A DNA stretch of 64,000 nt, taken from Austropuccinia psidii. Lineage: Eukaryota; Basidiomycota; Pucciniomycetes; Pucciniales; Sphaerophragmiaceae. The translations under genes and the position numbers were made by a program. The DNA is taken from contig JALGQZ010000011.1 of assembly GCA_023105745.1 (NCBI GenBank), forward strand, positions 18,130,975 to 18,194,974. The letters are read 5' to 3'. Shown here one piece after another: positions 1 through 10,678 of this stretch. The notes beneath the pieces were generated by a model, which was not told where the DNA came from, ran no database searches, and worked only from the letters and a program-made list of their open reading frames with translations. Within the stretch, counting starts at the first letter, position 1, and the number at the start of each line of letters is the position of its first letter.

Positions 1-546
1 ATCGTAGTTTGATCATAACAGCCCTTTTGGCCAATTTTTATTCAATCAATCACTAACTTTCCTACCTGAAAAGAGGTTTTCCCCCCAAAAATCCTTTTTA
101 CATCATGTTTTACTCCCAGACAAACTTTAATTTGTAAAAAAAACTTCAAAAACAGTTTTCATTTATTCTTTTTCTAATTGATTTTAATTTCAATTTCTTT
201 TTCACTTTTTTAGTTGATGAATACCCCAAATTACCGTTTTTGCTTTTCCTCATTCAGCAATCAATATTCCTCATCAAATTTCTTTATAAATTTCCTCCCC
301 AAATGCAACCCAAAAAAAGAGCACATGGAGTTATGCTTTCATACCTGATTATGTTGAATAATGAATACATATTACTCATACAGACCTTATCCTCAATATG
401 TAATTCTACTAATAAACAGTTGATTCTTTTTATACCGACTGGATAGGTTTGAAAGAATATATAACCAATATTGGCAATTATGAACTCAATATACATAAGA
501 ACCTTCTTTTCAACCCTCATTGGGCTTATGAATATCTAATGGAGAC
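1..546. other. AT-rich sequence, nothing recognised
   Basis: Only short, low-complexity open frames occur here, none with a recognisable motif. The last five bases before the solo LTR (542-546, gagac) are its probable target-site copy. I see no gene, RNA or repeat boundary in the rest. Confidence 0.5.
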
Positions 547-1982
547 TGTCAGGCTGAGTCTATGATAAAGGTGTATAATAGTATTTACAAGCTTGAACTA
601 TGACTGTGACATAGTTAAAATAGTTTAAGAAGAGTTTGACTTATAGTAATAAAAGGTGGTTATGACGATGTAAGCGCTTTACTATTGTACAATAGTGGTG
701 GCAAGCACTGCTGAAAGCCCTGGGTGCAGTCTTACGAGTTGGGTTACTATAATAACGGCTACAATACTTAAGCTTAAATTCTAACCTGGTTATTTTGCAA
801 GATTATAGCTGTTTTTGACAGCTGTACTATGTAGGAATATAAGAGAAGGATGAGGAAACCTTTTCTTGTGGAGAGAAGGCCTCCTTTAACCTAAAATGGG
901 GCTGAATGGCCCTCTAGACCATCCACATAGAGGAAGTGAAGAGGTTTTCACTTCAGAGTAATGGCTTGTGGTTTTCATAGTGCCTGTATTCTCTGTATTG
1001 GACTCAGATGTGGTTTTGAAACCACATCTGGGAGGTTTTCACCAATACAGGGTGAAAGGTTTCAGCTGGGGACAACCTAGCCCTCTTCTGGTGTGTACAA
1101 CATGTAGAATGCTGTACAGAACCTGTATGGGACCCCAGTATTCAATGAATTATGAGGTATTGAGGTATAAAAAAGCTCTTTTGTCTCTCTTTCACCGCAT
1201 GCAATACCTATGGGAGAATATCCCACAGTAAGACTGTATTGGTCCAATTGTGGGATTTTGAGCTTAAAACTGCCATAACTTTGTCAGTTTTTCAAGATAT
1301 CAAGCTCAAAGTTGATTCATTGAGTAGCCCTGGATGTGTTCTTCACAATGGTACCCTATTTGTTTTGTTAACATCAAATATGGAAAAGTTATGCCATCTA
1401 CAAGTTTTCTTATACACATTTATGATTTGTCCAAAAACTGTATGGAGCTTGTTTGCTCCAAAACATTTGTTCCAGATGAGATATGGGGAAATGAATGGAA
1501 CCATCAGATAGCCCTGATTGTTCTCTTTCCAAAAATACCCCACTTTAGGTATCTGACACAAAAACTGTAGAAGTTAGATGGGAGGTGAATATTTTAATCA
1601 CCCTTCTTTGACCTTATTTTGGGCATAACTTCTATAATTCTGGTGCTAGCTAAGTTTGGCTAGTACCTTTAAATAGCCCTGACTTAGAGCTCCACTTTGA
1701 ATACCCCTTTGATGGGGTTAAGCATCTTCCTCTATATTTTAGATGGGAGGTGAAAATTAAGGTTTATGCTCAGCAACAACTTTGACCAGGAATAATATTG
1801 TTATTCATTGTCCTACGCTGATGGGACTTGTATATTTCAAAAGAGGTTAGTTACCTCTTTCCTTTGATATTTTTTGAGCTGATTTGTCTCAGCTCCATGT
1901 TTTGGTGGTATACTGGCTATACCATTGATTTATGGTATTTGGCTGTCATGCTTTTGCTCTGGTTTTGACTCACAGGCTGACA
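547..1982 (-). repeat. Solo LTR of gypsy family A
   Basis: The 1436-bp segment begins TGTCAG and ends CTGACA, a six-base terminal inverted repeat. It aligns along its length with the LTR at 42569-43992, for example the shared block around 1000-1050 and 43010-43060 containing TGTGGTTTTGAAACCACATC. No internal gag-pol sequence adjoins it. The flanks are GAGAC (542-546) and GAAAC (1983-1987), a target duplication with one mismatch, as expected for an old solo LTR left by LTR-LTR recombination. Orientation is assigned from the A2 element, whose pol lies on the - strand. Confidence 0.8.
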
Positions 1983-2689
1983 GAAACCCCATGAAAATAT
2001 TCTGATTATTGAAAACCTCACCTATAGCTATGTAATGATTTCATAAGCTCCACATTGGAGCCCTTCATTGAAGAAAAATCATTACCAGAGACCCCTTAAA
2101 GCTCATTGGGGGTTTGTACAACCCTATACAAAGGTACACGTAGGTTCACAATATATGTGGGAGCTTCAATTTGCAATACCATAGCCCCAGTATTTCAAAG
2201 AAATGGCTAAGAGTTCTTTGTTCAAATTTTTGAAAAGAAAATAGGGCACTTTCCAAAATTCAAAGGTAAAGAAAACACTGTATCTTTGGAATTTACTCAA
2301 AAAACTGTGTGTAAAAGTGTTAAATTTTGGATCTCACAAATATTCAAAATTTGGTGTCATTTTGATTTTAATATCTTTTGAACTTCCAAATATATGTGGC
2401 TTGGAGCCTTTGCATTTAATGCCTTCCGGTTTCTTCCATTGTTGAGGAGGGAATCCTTTGGCCTACCAAATTTAACATTCAATGAATCTCTTCAATTTGA
2501 GCTACTGGTATTATTAATATCTCAAACATGGACTGAAATACCTGGATTTGAAATATTTTGACCAACACTGGTTTTCACCAAACCCATACCCTCTGGAGCT
2601 CTTTTTATATTTGAAATAAATGAATTCCATATCTGAGAATTCTTTTTAATGACTATTATTGGTCATAAAGCTAATCTGGGTGTGTCATT
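1983..2689. other. Unassigned AT-rich spacer
   Basis: There is no open frame with a recognisable domain and no match I can see to the other repeats in the window. It may be old decayed element sequence. Confidence 0.4.
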
Positions 2690-2932
2690 TTAAGGTGTGG
2701 ATATGAAACTTTGATTGAAATTGAAGTACTTTTCCTGTCCTCAAATTTTTTATAAGGTAAAACATGATTAAAAATATTATAAACTAAGCTTTTTAAGAGA
2801 AAATATGCCAATTTTATTGTTTTTAACTTGTATAAGGTAAAACATGATTAAAAATATTATGAAATAAGCTTTTGAATAGAAAATATGCCAATTTTATTGT
2901 TTTTAACTTTAAAATTGTGAAACATTAATATT
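2690..2932 (-). repeat. Gypsy LTR fragment (C/E family), left half
   Basis: The sequence from about 2690 (TTAAGGTGTGGATATGAAAC) matches the start of the element C LTR at 47063 and 55319. The match breaks at 2932, where the Harbinger transposon starts, and resumes at 20001. The two halves join cleanly when the transposon and one ATT copy are removed. It is therefore an older, diverged C-type LTR that served as the Harbinger target. Confidence 0.75.
2751..2909. repeat. 80-bp tandem duplication inside LTR fragment
   Basis: The unit starting TATAAGGTAAAACATGATTA at 2751 is repeated at 2831 with a few substitutions. The C LTRs have only one copy of this stretch, so the duplication arose in this fragment. 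Confidence 0.8.
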
Positions 2933-2957
2933 AGGGGGTGTCAAAGTTATCAAATCC
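2933..2957 (+). repeat. Left terminal inverted repeat of Harbinger element
   Basis: It begins AGGGGGTGTCAAAGT, perfect over the first 15 bases against the right end, then 8 of the next 10 match. Preceded by ATT at 2930-2932. Confidence 0.85.
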
Positions 2958-3095
2958 CACACTCAAAATACCAAGTTTGTTTTTTGCCAAATCCCGCATT
3001 AACTTTTTGGCATTTGGGCAATTGCACATGTCAAGTGGTGAGGTACTTTGAGGTACAAAAACCCAATTTTGTTGGTACCAAATCCCATTTTTTGA
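2945..3095 (+). promoter_or_regulatory. Left subterminal AAATCCC repeats
   Basis: CAAATCCC-type motifs recur near 2952, 2988 and 3079, in the same orientation relative to the transposon end as those at the right terminus. Clustered subterminal motifs of this kind are typical binding sites for transposase or the SANT-domain partner in Harbinger elements. That role is inferred. Confidence 0.5.
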
Positions 3096-3271
3096 TACTA
3101 AAATCACACCTTTAGCTGAAATTAAAGGCACATTCTTACAACATAACTCAGTAAGGGCATGTTAAATTGCATAAAAATTCCCTTTTCTTGCATAAAACCT
3201 GAATATACTGGTCATTTATTGAATTCTTTGATTTCAAATTTCATTTTCTATTTATCTATTCTTCATTTACC

Positions 3272-4518
3272 ATGCCAAAGACATCACACAGGCTACCTTT
3301 ACTTCAGACCATAAAACCACTTCAGTTCATTGATGCCTTCAGCTGTGATAGTGATTCTGACATCCAGGAAGATATAATATTATTAGATATGATAACATCA
3401 CAAAGATAAATCAATCCTAGTAAAAGATATCCATCAAATTACATGTATACAATGAATGATTTACAAACATTATCATCTGAAAGGTTTTGCCAGCTATGTA
3501 GGACCACTCATGAATAATTTCAAAAATTGGTTGCAAAAATTCAAGATGATAAATCCTTTCAAAACTCATCACAAAACAAACAACACAATCCTGCCATAAA
3601 ATTGGCTGTGGCACTATCAATATTAGGATTGAATGGAAATGGGGCTGCTTTTGGAAAGATTGGAATGTTATTTGGAATTAGCCATGGGGATATTGTGTTT
3701 TACACTAAACGAGTTATGTGGATATTAATGAAGTTGAAGCACAAAGTGATTGTGTGGCCAACAATAGAAAAACAAAGAGAGATGTCTCAAGTAATGCAGG
3801 CGGAAGGCTTCCCTGGCTGGATTGGGTTTATTGATGGGAGTCTAATACCATTATGAAAATGTCCCCCCAATGATGGTGAAGCCTATTTTGATTGTAAAAA
3901 GAGATAGGTTTTTCAAACTTTATCCTTTATTTAATTTTTACTGATTGTTTAGAAATAAGGTATTCCATGTCAATACAACTGGTTTGCGACATAAACAAAC
4001 AGTTCACTGCTCTAAATGTTGGTTTTATGGGGTCACTTCATGATTCAAATGTATATCAACATATGAAAATTGCACAAAAACCTCAAGAATTTTACGAAAA
4101 AGATCAGTACATACTGGCTGATTCAGCATATGCAAGTTCTCCTTGGGTTGTTCCAGCATATAAGGGAGTTGCAGCACAGAATGAAGACAACCATTCTTTC
4201 AATTACTGTCTAGCAAGATCAAGGGTCGGAATTGAGCATGCAATTGGAATTTTGAAGGGGCAGTGGTTTTCTCTAAGGGAAATGCAGAATAAAATGAGGA
4301 ATGATCATGAGATTTAATACTTAGTTAGTTGGGTTGTTTTGTGCACAATCTTACATAATATGTTGGCACAAATTGGTGATGAATTGTTTGATTTATATGA
4401 GGATGATGATTCACCACATAAGGAAAATCTGGCCAATAATGACATTGGGCAAGATGTGGTAAATATGCACAAAAAAATTAAACCAATTACTGTGGCATGG
4501 AAAGGTAGTCAATTGTAA
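3272..4518 (+). pseudogene. Harbinger-type DDE transposase, decayed
   Basis: Transposase of the DDE_4/Harbinger class, which cuts and pastes the element. The frame starts at the ATG at 3272 and ends at TAA 4516-4518. Three acidic sites are recognisable: Asp in GFIDGS (about 3830), Asp in LADSAY (about 4115), and Glu in GIEHAIG (about 4235). The C-terminal block WVVLCTILHNML (about 4330-4365) is also typical of the family. It is broken by TAA codons near 3405 and 3510, TGA at 3854-3856 and TAA at about 4315-4317. The first catalytic Asp and the second lie in segments separated at about 3905-3955 by a probable short intron (CTGAT branch, TTTAG acceptor), whose exact junctions I cannot fix. All three catalytic residues survive but no full-length product is possible. 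Confidence 0.8.
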
Positions 4519-4704
4519 ATTTCATCAGGACCATTGATATATGTATTTTTTTAATGGCATACAATGGAGTGGAGGTGTTATTGGGAAAATAACAGTATTT
4601 ACAATTAATATTTGGCAAAGAAAACTATTTCCAATTAAGACTTTATAGCATGTTTTTAGCCCTGCACATTTCTTTCAAAGTACCCCTTGACTTTTGATTT
4701 GATT

Positions 4705-5700
4705 TCAGTGGGTGACATTTTCAAGAATTTTTTGACCTACATGGAATAATTTATGGTTAAGTTGGAAAGAACATCCAAAATGACTGATTTTGTCATGATT
4801 CATAATTGCTAAAGAAGTTCTTGTTGTATTATGAACCATTGTTGATGTTTTCCAAAGGAATTCCATAATGCCAGGTTTTTTTGAAAAATCAATCTCCATT
4901 TTCAATTCGGGAAAGTGCAAGACATGTCCAGAGGGGGTGAAGACAGTTGGAAGGGGATGAAAATATTTTTTAGATACAAAAGAAAAAATACCATAAGTCC
5001 AGGCATTGAGATCATTTAAATATTGGTGTAGCTTGTTGAAAAATTCATTTTGAGTGACAATGACATTGGAAAAAGATTCGAATTATTCCTTTGGATAGGC
5101 AGAAGTCCATTCAGGTTGAATGAAGTTTGTTAATTTGGCTACTTCCATTAATGACTGATTTTCTTGTGCGGCTAATTGTGAAAAATGAGAGATTCAGGAG
5201 TGAATAAATTCATAATATTTTTGAAGTTTTGTCCATTGCATATTATCCAATTCAATTTGAAGAGGAGACAAACTAGCCTTCCTGGAGTAAACACCTAAAA
5301 AGTTTGAAATTAATTAGTAATTATAAAAATATTATATAAATAAAAATCACACAACTGCTGATTTGGAAGCATCAGAACCAGGACAAAAGCCAATACCTTT
5401 CATAATTCCACCTTGGACTTGTTTATTAGTTTTCATTTCTTGGCAATTTTGATATAAGGAAATAAATGTAATGATAAGGTCTTTTAGTATTTGAGAGGGG
5501 CCTGAGAAAACATCAAAAGGGGTGATTTCATAAATTCAGACAGGAAAAAATGGCTTGTGTGTTTTATCAATGGGTACATAAGGGTGGGGTAAAGTATTGA
5601 TTGATGAAAGTTTTAACCATAAGGTGTTGGCTGATTTCTTGTCAATTGAAATGGTGCAAAAGTTCTTATATGCTGTGTTTGAATGTCCAAGCTAAGACAT
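4705..5700 (-). pseudogene. Tet-like 2OG-Fe(II) oxygenase, decayed
   Basis: Read on the - strand, this gives a degraded protein with the order of motifs I associate with the fungal Tet-like (TET/JBP-related) 2OG-Fe(II) oxygenases. First comes a GIMKGIGFCPGSDA segment (about 5370-5410), then a helical stretch (about 5150-5280). Next is a block around 5010-5050 with the sense FFNKLHQY then NAWTYGIFSF, where the family has H-x-D. Then HFPELKMEIDF (about 4895), a distal His in VHNTTR (about 4830) and a CSFQLNHKL block near the end. The proximal iron-binding Asp appears replaced by Tyr (HQY). In-frame stops interrupt it. A candidate 58-bp intron lies at 5295-5352 with a TACTAAT branch and CTTTTTAG acceptor, but the frame across it is not preserved. 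It lies just downstream of and convergent with the transposase. TET/JBP genes are known as cargo of KDZ transposons in basidiomycetes; here the host element is Harbinger-like. Assignment is by motif memory only. Confidence 0.55.
5295..5352 (-). other. Candidate intron in the oxygenase remnant
   Basis: On the - strand it starts GTGTGA and ends CTTTTTAG, with TTACTAAT about 25 bases before the acceptor. Recognisable coding sequence lies on both sides, which argues that the gene derives from a spliced nuclear-type gene and was not retrocopied. Confidence 0.45.
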
Positions 5701-6123
5701 GATTTGTTTCAAATCATGAAGAGGTTGTCTTTGGCATTGGGTGAGTTTTCTTTTATGATTGGTTTGGTTATTATTATCTTCATGATGTTCTATCTTTGGT
5801 TTAGTCCTAACCATGACATCAATAGCAGGAACCATAGCTTCATCATCATTCAAATCAGTCTGATGATGTACTGACACCAGTTTAGTCCTAACCATAACAT
5901 CATCAGAATAATTGGAAGAGTGAGAGAGAGGGGGAGCACTTTTTTGAATTTTAATGATGATGGAAGGGGGCGGGAAGATAATGACATTGCAAAAGATATC
6001 CTTATAATATTAAGAAATGGTAAAAAACCAGTACAAAACAATTCAAAAAAACAAAATGATCAGTATGATCATTTGGAGAAATTAATTGAATATTAGTTTA
6101 ATGAAGAAAACACATAAGTCAGT
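5701..6123 (-). other. Decayed upstream part of the oxygenase locus
   Basis: No clean frame is left. A 16-base string, GTTTAGTCCTAACCAT, occurs twice (about 5799 and 5880), a short imperfect direct repeat. The segment ends at the Copia-1 target site TCAGT (6119-6123). Confidence 0.4.
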
Positions 6124-6318
6124 TGATAGAATAAAAAACACTTTAATTTACTTTAACTCTTAGATTAAAAACCATTCTTAGAAACCTCTATAATTATTAG
6201 ACTAACGTCTTAGACTACATCTACTCTCTTCTCAAATTACATTCCTTTCTCTCCTTTTTGATAAGTGTCATCACTGCTATGAGTTAAAACTTCCCACTTG
6301 GATAGGCCATGTTGTCTA

Positions 6319-6327
6319 TATAAATAG
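6319..6327 (+). promoter_or_regulatory. TATA box of Copia-1
   Basis: TATAAATAG inside the 5' LTR, preserved at 10870-10878 in the 3' LTR. It is the best candidate for the element's promoter; the transcription start is not determined. Confidence 0.55.
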
Positions 6328-6360
6328 CCCACCTTTTTGTAACTAGTCTATCTTCATTGT

Positions 6361-6676
6361 GTTTGTTTTCTCTCATCGCTACTGTCTCCAGGTTCGATTG
6401 TGTGTCCCTGTTCCTAATCGTCGGCTGAGACTAATTAAGTCCTGCCTCCTCTCAAGGTGGCTACTTGTTAATTTCCTTTTATTATCTGCTCTTCCTCTCT
6501 GAAATTTATTATCCTGTTTGTTTTCTCTCATCGCTACTGTCTCCAGGTTCGATTGTGTCTCCCTGTTCCTAATCGTCGGCTAAGACTAATTAAGTCCTGC
6601 CTCCCCTTAAGGTTTGATTGTGTCTCCCTGTTCCTAATGGTTGGCTAAGACTAATTAAGTCCTGCCTCCTCTTAAG
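6361..6676 (+). repeat. Internal repeat array in Copia-1 LTR
   Basis: A unit starting GTTTGTTTTCTCTCATCGCT at 6361 recurs at 6516 (period 155 bp), and a shorter third copy of its core (GGTTTGATTGTGTCTCCCTG) starts at 6611. Each copy holds the string GACTAATTAAGTCCTGCCTC. The same array is in the right LTR. Confidence 0.8.
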
Positions 6677-6694
6677 ATCCTTTTCTCCCTTACA

Positions 6695-6713
6695 GATTAT
6701 GAGACTGGATCTC
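6695..6713 (+). other. Copia-1 primer-binding site, Met-tRNA anticodon-arm type
   Basis: Directly after the LTR the sequence reads GATTATGAGACTGGATCTC. Its complement contains CAGTCTCATAATC, which is the anticodon arm of an elongator-type tRNA-Met (loop CTCATAA, anticodon CAT). The site does not match a tRNA 3' end. This indicates priming by a 5' tRNA half, as known for Drosophila copia and yeast Ty5. Confidence 0.65.
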
Positions 6714-6760
6714 TAAAAGGCTACGATCGTTGATATAAAAGTCACTCTTACACCAGAAAA

Positions 6761-9700
6761 ATGGTCGAATATAGCATTGAACTAGCCGAGAAATACAATC
6801 TATCTGGAAGCAACTTCATCGACTGGAAAGTCAGAATGAAATCCATTCTTACCTTCAAAAAGCTCTATGCTCTGGCTACTGGTACTTAAAACATCAAGAT
6901 GGCAGCTGAAAGAGACAAACTAGATCCTGAACGACGAGACCTGGCATTTGAAATCATCCGCATCAATTGTGATGTTAAGATAGCTGCTGAGTTCTCGTCC
7001 GAAGCAAACAATGATCCTACCATCTTATGGTCCAACATTGATAAATACCATCAACCAAAAACTATCCAAAATCAAACAACGTATCTAAAGCGAATATTTT
7101 CAACTTTCCTCCAGAAAAATAAATTAGAAGAAGCACTCAATAAACTACTTGAAAATACATGACAACTATGTAGTTTAATAGATGACAAAACGGTAAAACC
7201 ATCAGTACTATTAGATTCCGTAGTGGCTATGTGGGTAATTAGAAATCTTCCTGACGAGTATAAAACTATTGGAGAACTCTGGTTAAAGAAATGTGAAATA
7301 GAAAAAAGTACACCATAGAAGAACTCCATGCCTATATCATACAAACAGAAGATGATACTGAAACCAAAAAAGCTCTTGCTGCTCAACGAAACAAAAATAA
7401 GAATAAACCAACCACTAGATGTAGCAACAACTTTCACAATCCACTAGCTCAGCATTCTGAAGAAGATTGTTGGAAACTTCATCCAGAAAAACGTCCCAAA
7501 AGTGACAAACCTATTAAAGCTCTCATGGCTCAAAATAACTCCACAAGCAACTCCAACTTTGTATTAGACTCCGGTGCTACCCCCTCCATGGTGAACAATT
7601 TAAACTACTTCCAATCCATTGAGATGAAGAAACAAGAAATAGAGCTGGCCGATGGATCCATCATTGAAGCATTGGGCCATGGAGCTATTCGACTAGAATT
7701 CACCAATATCATTCTCATCTTCTCTAACACTCTGTTCATTCCATCTCTCGCTACTAACCTAATTAGCATGACCACCTTTCTCAGAACCCACCACATCATC
7801 AAAATACTCAATCAAAACGAATTCGAGGTTGTAGATCAAAATGAAAGGCAAATAGTTACAGGTTCTCTTGCTTCTGGAAATCTTACTCTATACTATCTGC
7901 CAAAAGCCTTACTATGTTCAACTATTCTCCCAAAACTCACAACTCTTCATAAAGCAGCAGGACATCCCTCTCTTGACTACTTCCGAAAGATGTTTCCCAA
8001 ACTGAATATCCCTCAATTTTCATGTATCACTTGCTCTACCTGCAAGATGACAAAGACTCCATTTCCCGCCAATTTTCCCAAAGCCACCAGGAGACTAGAG
8101 TTTCTCCACATGGATCTGTGTGGACCTATCTCTCCGCCCTCCGCTTCTGGTGCTCAATACATTTGCAAGATTCTCGATGGGTTTTCACATTTTTCCTGGA
8201 TTTTCTTTCTCACCTCAAAAGCAGAAACCAAAGAAGTCTTAAAAAAATACATAATCAAAATTGAATGCCAAACAACATTACGAGTTTCAAATATCATCTC
8301 CGACAATGGAAAGGAATTCGTCAACACAGAATTACAAAACTTCTTTCAAAACAAGGGCATCTCTCATCTTACTACTGCACCCTACACTCCCGAACAAAAT
8401 CCTTTTGCCGAAAGAGGCAATCAAACTACCATAACTAAAACCAGATGTCTACTTAAGGACTCTGGACTGGATCTCTCTTATTGGGCAGAAGCTGCGAATA
8501 CAGCTGTTTATCTTGAAAACATTACCCCATCAAAGAATATTAATTTCGACACTCCTTTTCACAAATGGTTCAACAAAGAACCCTCGCTCAGACACCTCCA
8601 ACCATTTAGTTGCTTGGCCATTATGCTTAAATAGAAACAAAATGGAAAATTTGATGAAACTGGCAGCCAAGGGATTTTCTTAGGATATGGAGAGACACAT
8701 CGATCTTATAGGATTATGGACCCAGGAACAGGTAACGTCAAGATTACCCATCATGTTAAATTCATACCTACCGAGTTTCCCTCTCTTAATTTTAATTCTT
8801 CTACAACTAACCAGAACTCCTTCTTATTAGTCCCAAATGAAACGGAAACCGTTCCAGCAGATAAGGAAATCTCTCCTACCACCATTCAAGAGACCGACCC
8901 CTGTGAACCAGAGGAACAGCTTCGAGAAGACACTCCTTGTCCTGTTGAAGAAGACACAGTAAGCCAACCCCAATTCCCAACCTATAAAGGGTATACGTGG
9001 GTTCGGGAACATGAATCTGTCCCTCAGAATGAGATTCATGGTGATGTTGGAAATCCGAACAATATCCTTCCTTACCAAAGACAACCCCGACATCATGCAA
9101 ATTTAGCCAACCATTTTTCTTCAGATCCCAAGACATATCAAGAAGCCATCAATGGATCCAACAGTCAAGAATGGAAGAATGCCATCAGAAGAGAATTGGA
9201 AAACATGAACAATCATAAAGTCTGGTCACCTACCACGCCAGAAGATCACGTAAAACCCCTAAGTACCACATGGGTGTTTAAACGAAAAACTGACAAAAAT
9301 GGTAATCTCTCAAAATTCAAAGCTAGATTATGTGTACGAGGGTTCACTCAAAAAGAAGGTATTGACTATTCAGAAGTGTTCTCGCCCACAGGAAGACTGG
9401 CGTCGCTGCGATTACTACTCACCTTATGTCATATCTATCATTATCCGGTTGAACAAATGGACGTCCGATGCGCCTTTTTAATTGGAAAACCAGAAGAAAC
9501 ACTCCATATTTATCGACCTTCAGGATACTCAGACCATCCAGAGACTCATGTCTTTGTCCTAAACAAATCACTATACGGACTCAAACAAAGCCCTCGATGT
9601 CGGCATAAAGTACTCAAAAACACTCTAATAAGCATTGGACTCACCCCTTGCTTTAACGATCCTTGTTTATATTATTTGAAAGATAAAAAAAAACCCTTCT

Positions 9701-10678
9701 GGCTATTCATTTATGTGGATGACTTAATCTTTGGAGGCGCCTGGAATCAATCATTCAAACTCAAAATCAAAACGTTCTTCGAAATGGAAGATCTAGGAGC
9801 AGTAAAATATGCTTTAGGAATTAGAATAACTCAAAACAAGGAAAACATCTCCTTAATCCAAGACAAGTTTATACAACAAATCTTGACCAAATTCAAAACC
9901 AATCAAATTAAACCACCATCAGCTCCCTTACCTTACAATTACAAAGAATTAAAAAATGCTGGTGAACAAATTGCTGGTTCACCACCTTTTAACTATAGAA
10001 GAGCCGTTGGACTACTTCAATACATTGTTCAATGCACCCGACCTGACCTCGCCTTTTCAATCTCCTTTTTGTCTCAATTTCTAGAATACCCCAAAGATCT
10101 TCACTACAGAGCTCTTACTCACACACTAAAATATCTCTCAGGAACTTGACATTTTACTCTAAACCTAGGCAAAAACCTTTTTAAACACTCTGAAACACAA
10201 GTCCTAGGCTTTACCGACTCTGATTGGGGTGGAGGCACTGAAAAGAAATCATTTTCAGGTTCTCTAATCTATTTCCACGGTGCTCTTGGTTGAAGAGCTC
10301 ATAAGCAAAAGATAGTTGCTCTCTCCTCCGCTGAAGCTGAATATAATGCATTAACTGAATCAGCACAAGACCTACTTTGGATACGACAACTCATTTTGAA
10401 AACAACCAATGCAGAGACCCAATGTTTACTTCATTCTGAAAATCAAAGTGCCATTGCTATTGCCTCAAATCCAATTTATCATCATGGAACAAGACATATC
10501 GATTTCCGACTTCACTTTATTCAAAATCTAGTAGAAAATCACTTCGTCCACCTAAAATATCTTCCCTCTTCACAGATGCCCACTGACCTATTCACTAAGA
10601 ATCTCTCATTGAATAAAACTATCCTTCATTTAAGACTTATCTTTTCCGAACCAAAATTAACAAGTATGGGGGAGTGAT
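6761..10678 (+). pseudogene. Copia-1 gag-pol, decayed
   Basis: Polyprotein for the virus-like particle and replication enzymes. The gag starts at ATG 6761. A degenerate knuckle with HSEEDCWKLHPEKRP (about 7455-7500) precedes the protease motif LDSGAT (about 7565). A GAG-pre-integrase His/Cys region (HKAAGH, CITCSTC) and the integrase follow, with Asp in HMDLCG, Asp in ISDNGKEF and Glu in NPFAERGN. Reverse transcriptase has YVDD near 9712-9725, and RNase H has SSAEAEY (about 10325). Breaks are: TAA 6887-6889, TGA 7160-7162, a frameshift near 7302-7310 (A-run), TAG 8632-8634, TGA 10147-10149 and TGA about 10293. The last two fall where Copia proteins have Trp, so G-to-A changes are likely. Confidence 0.88.
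10660..10674 (+). other. Copia-1 polypurine tract
   Basis: The run AAGTATGGGGGAG ends at the base before the 3' LTR and also encodes the last pol codons. It is the normal site for plus-strand priming. Confidence 0.7.

Larger units (their letters stand above)
6124..6694 (+). repeat. Copia-1 5' LTR
   Basis: Begins TGATAGAATAAAAAACAC and ends CCCTTACA. Same length (571 bp) as the right copy. Confidence 0.92.

Noticed and set aside
240..520. Short overlapping frames on both strands near the left edge
   Set aside because: Low-complexity, hydrophobic/AT-driven, with no start context or motif.
2751..2909. Tandem repeat as a CRISPR-like array
   Set aside because: Two adjacent 80-bp copies without spacers, inside an LTR fragment.
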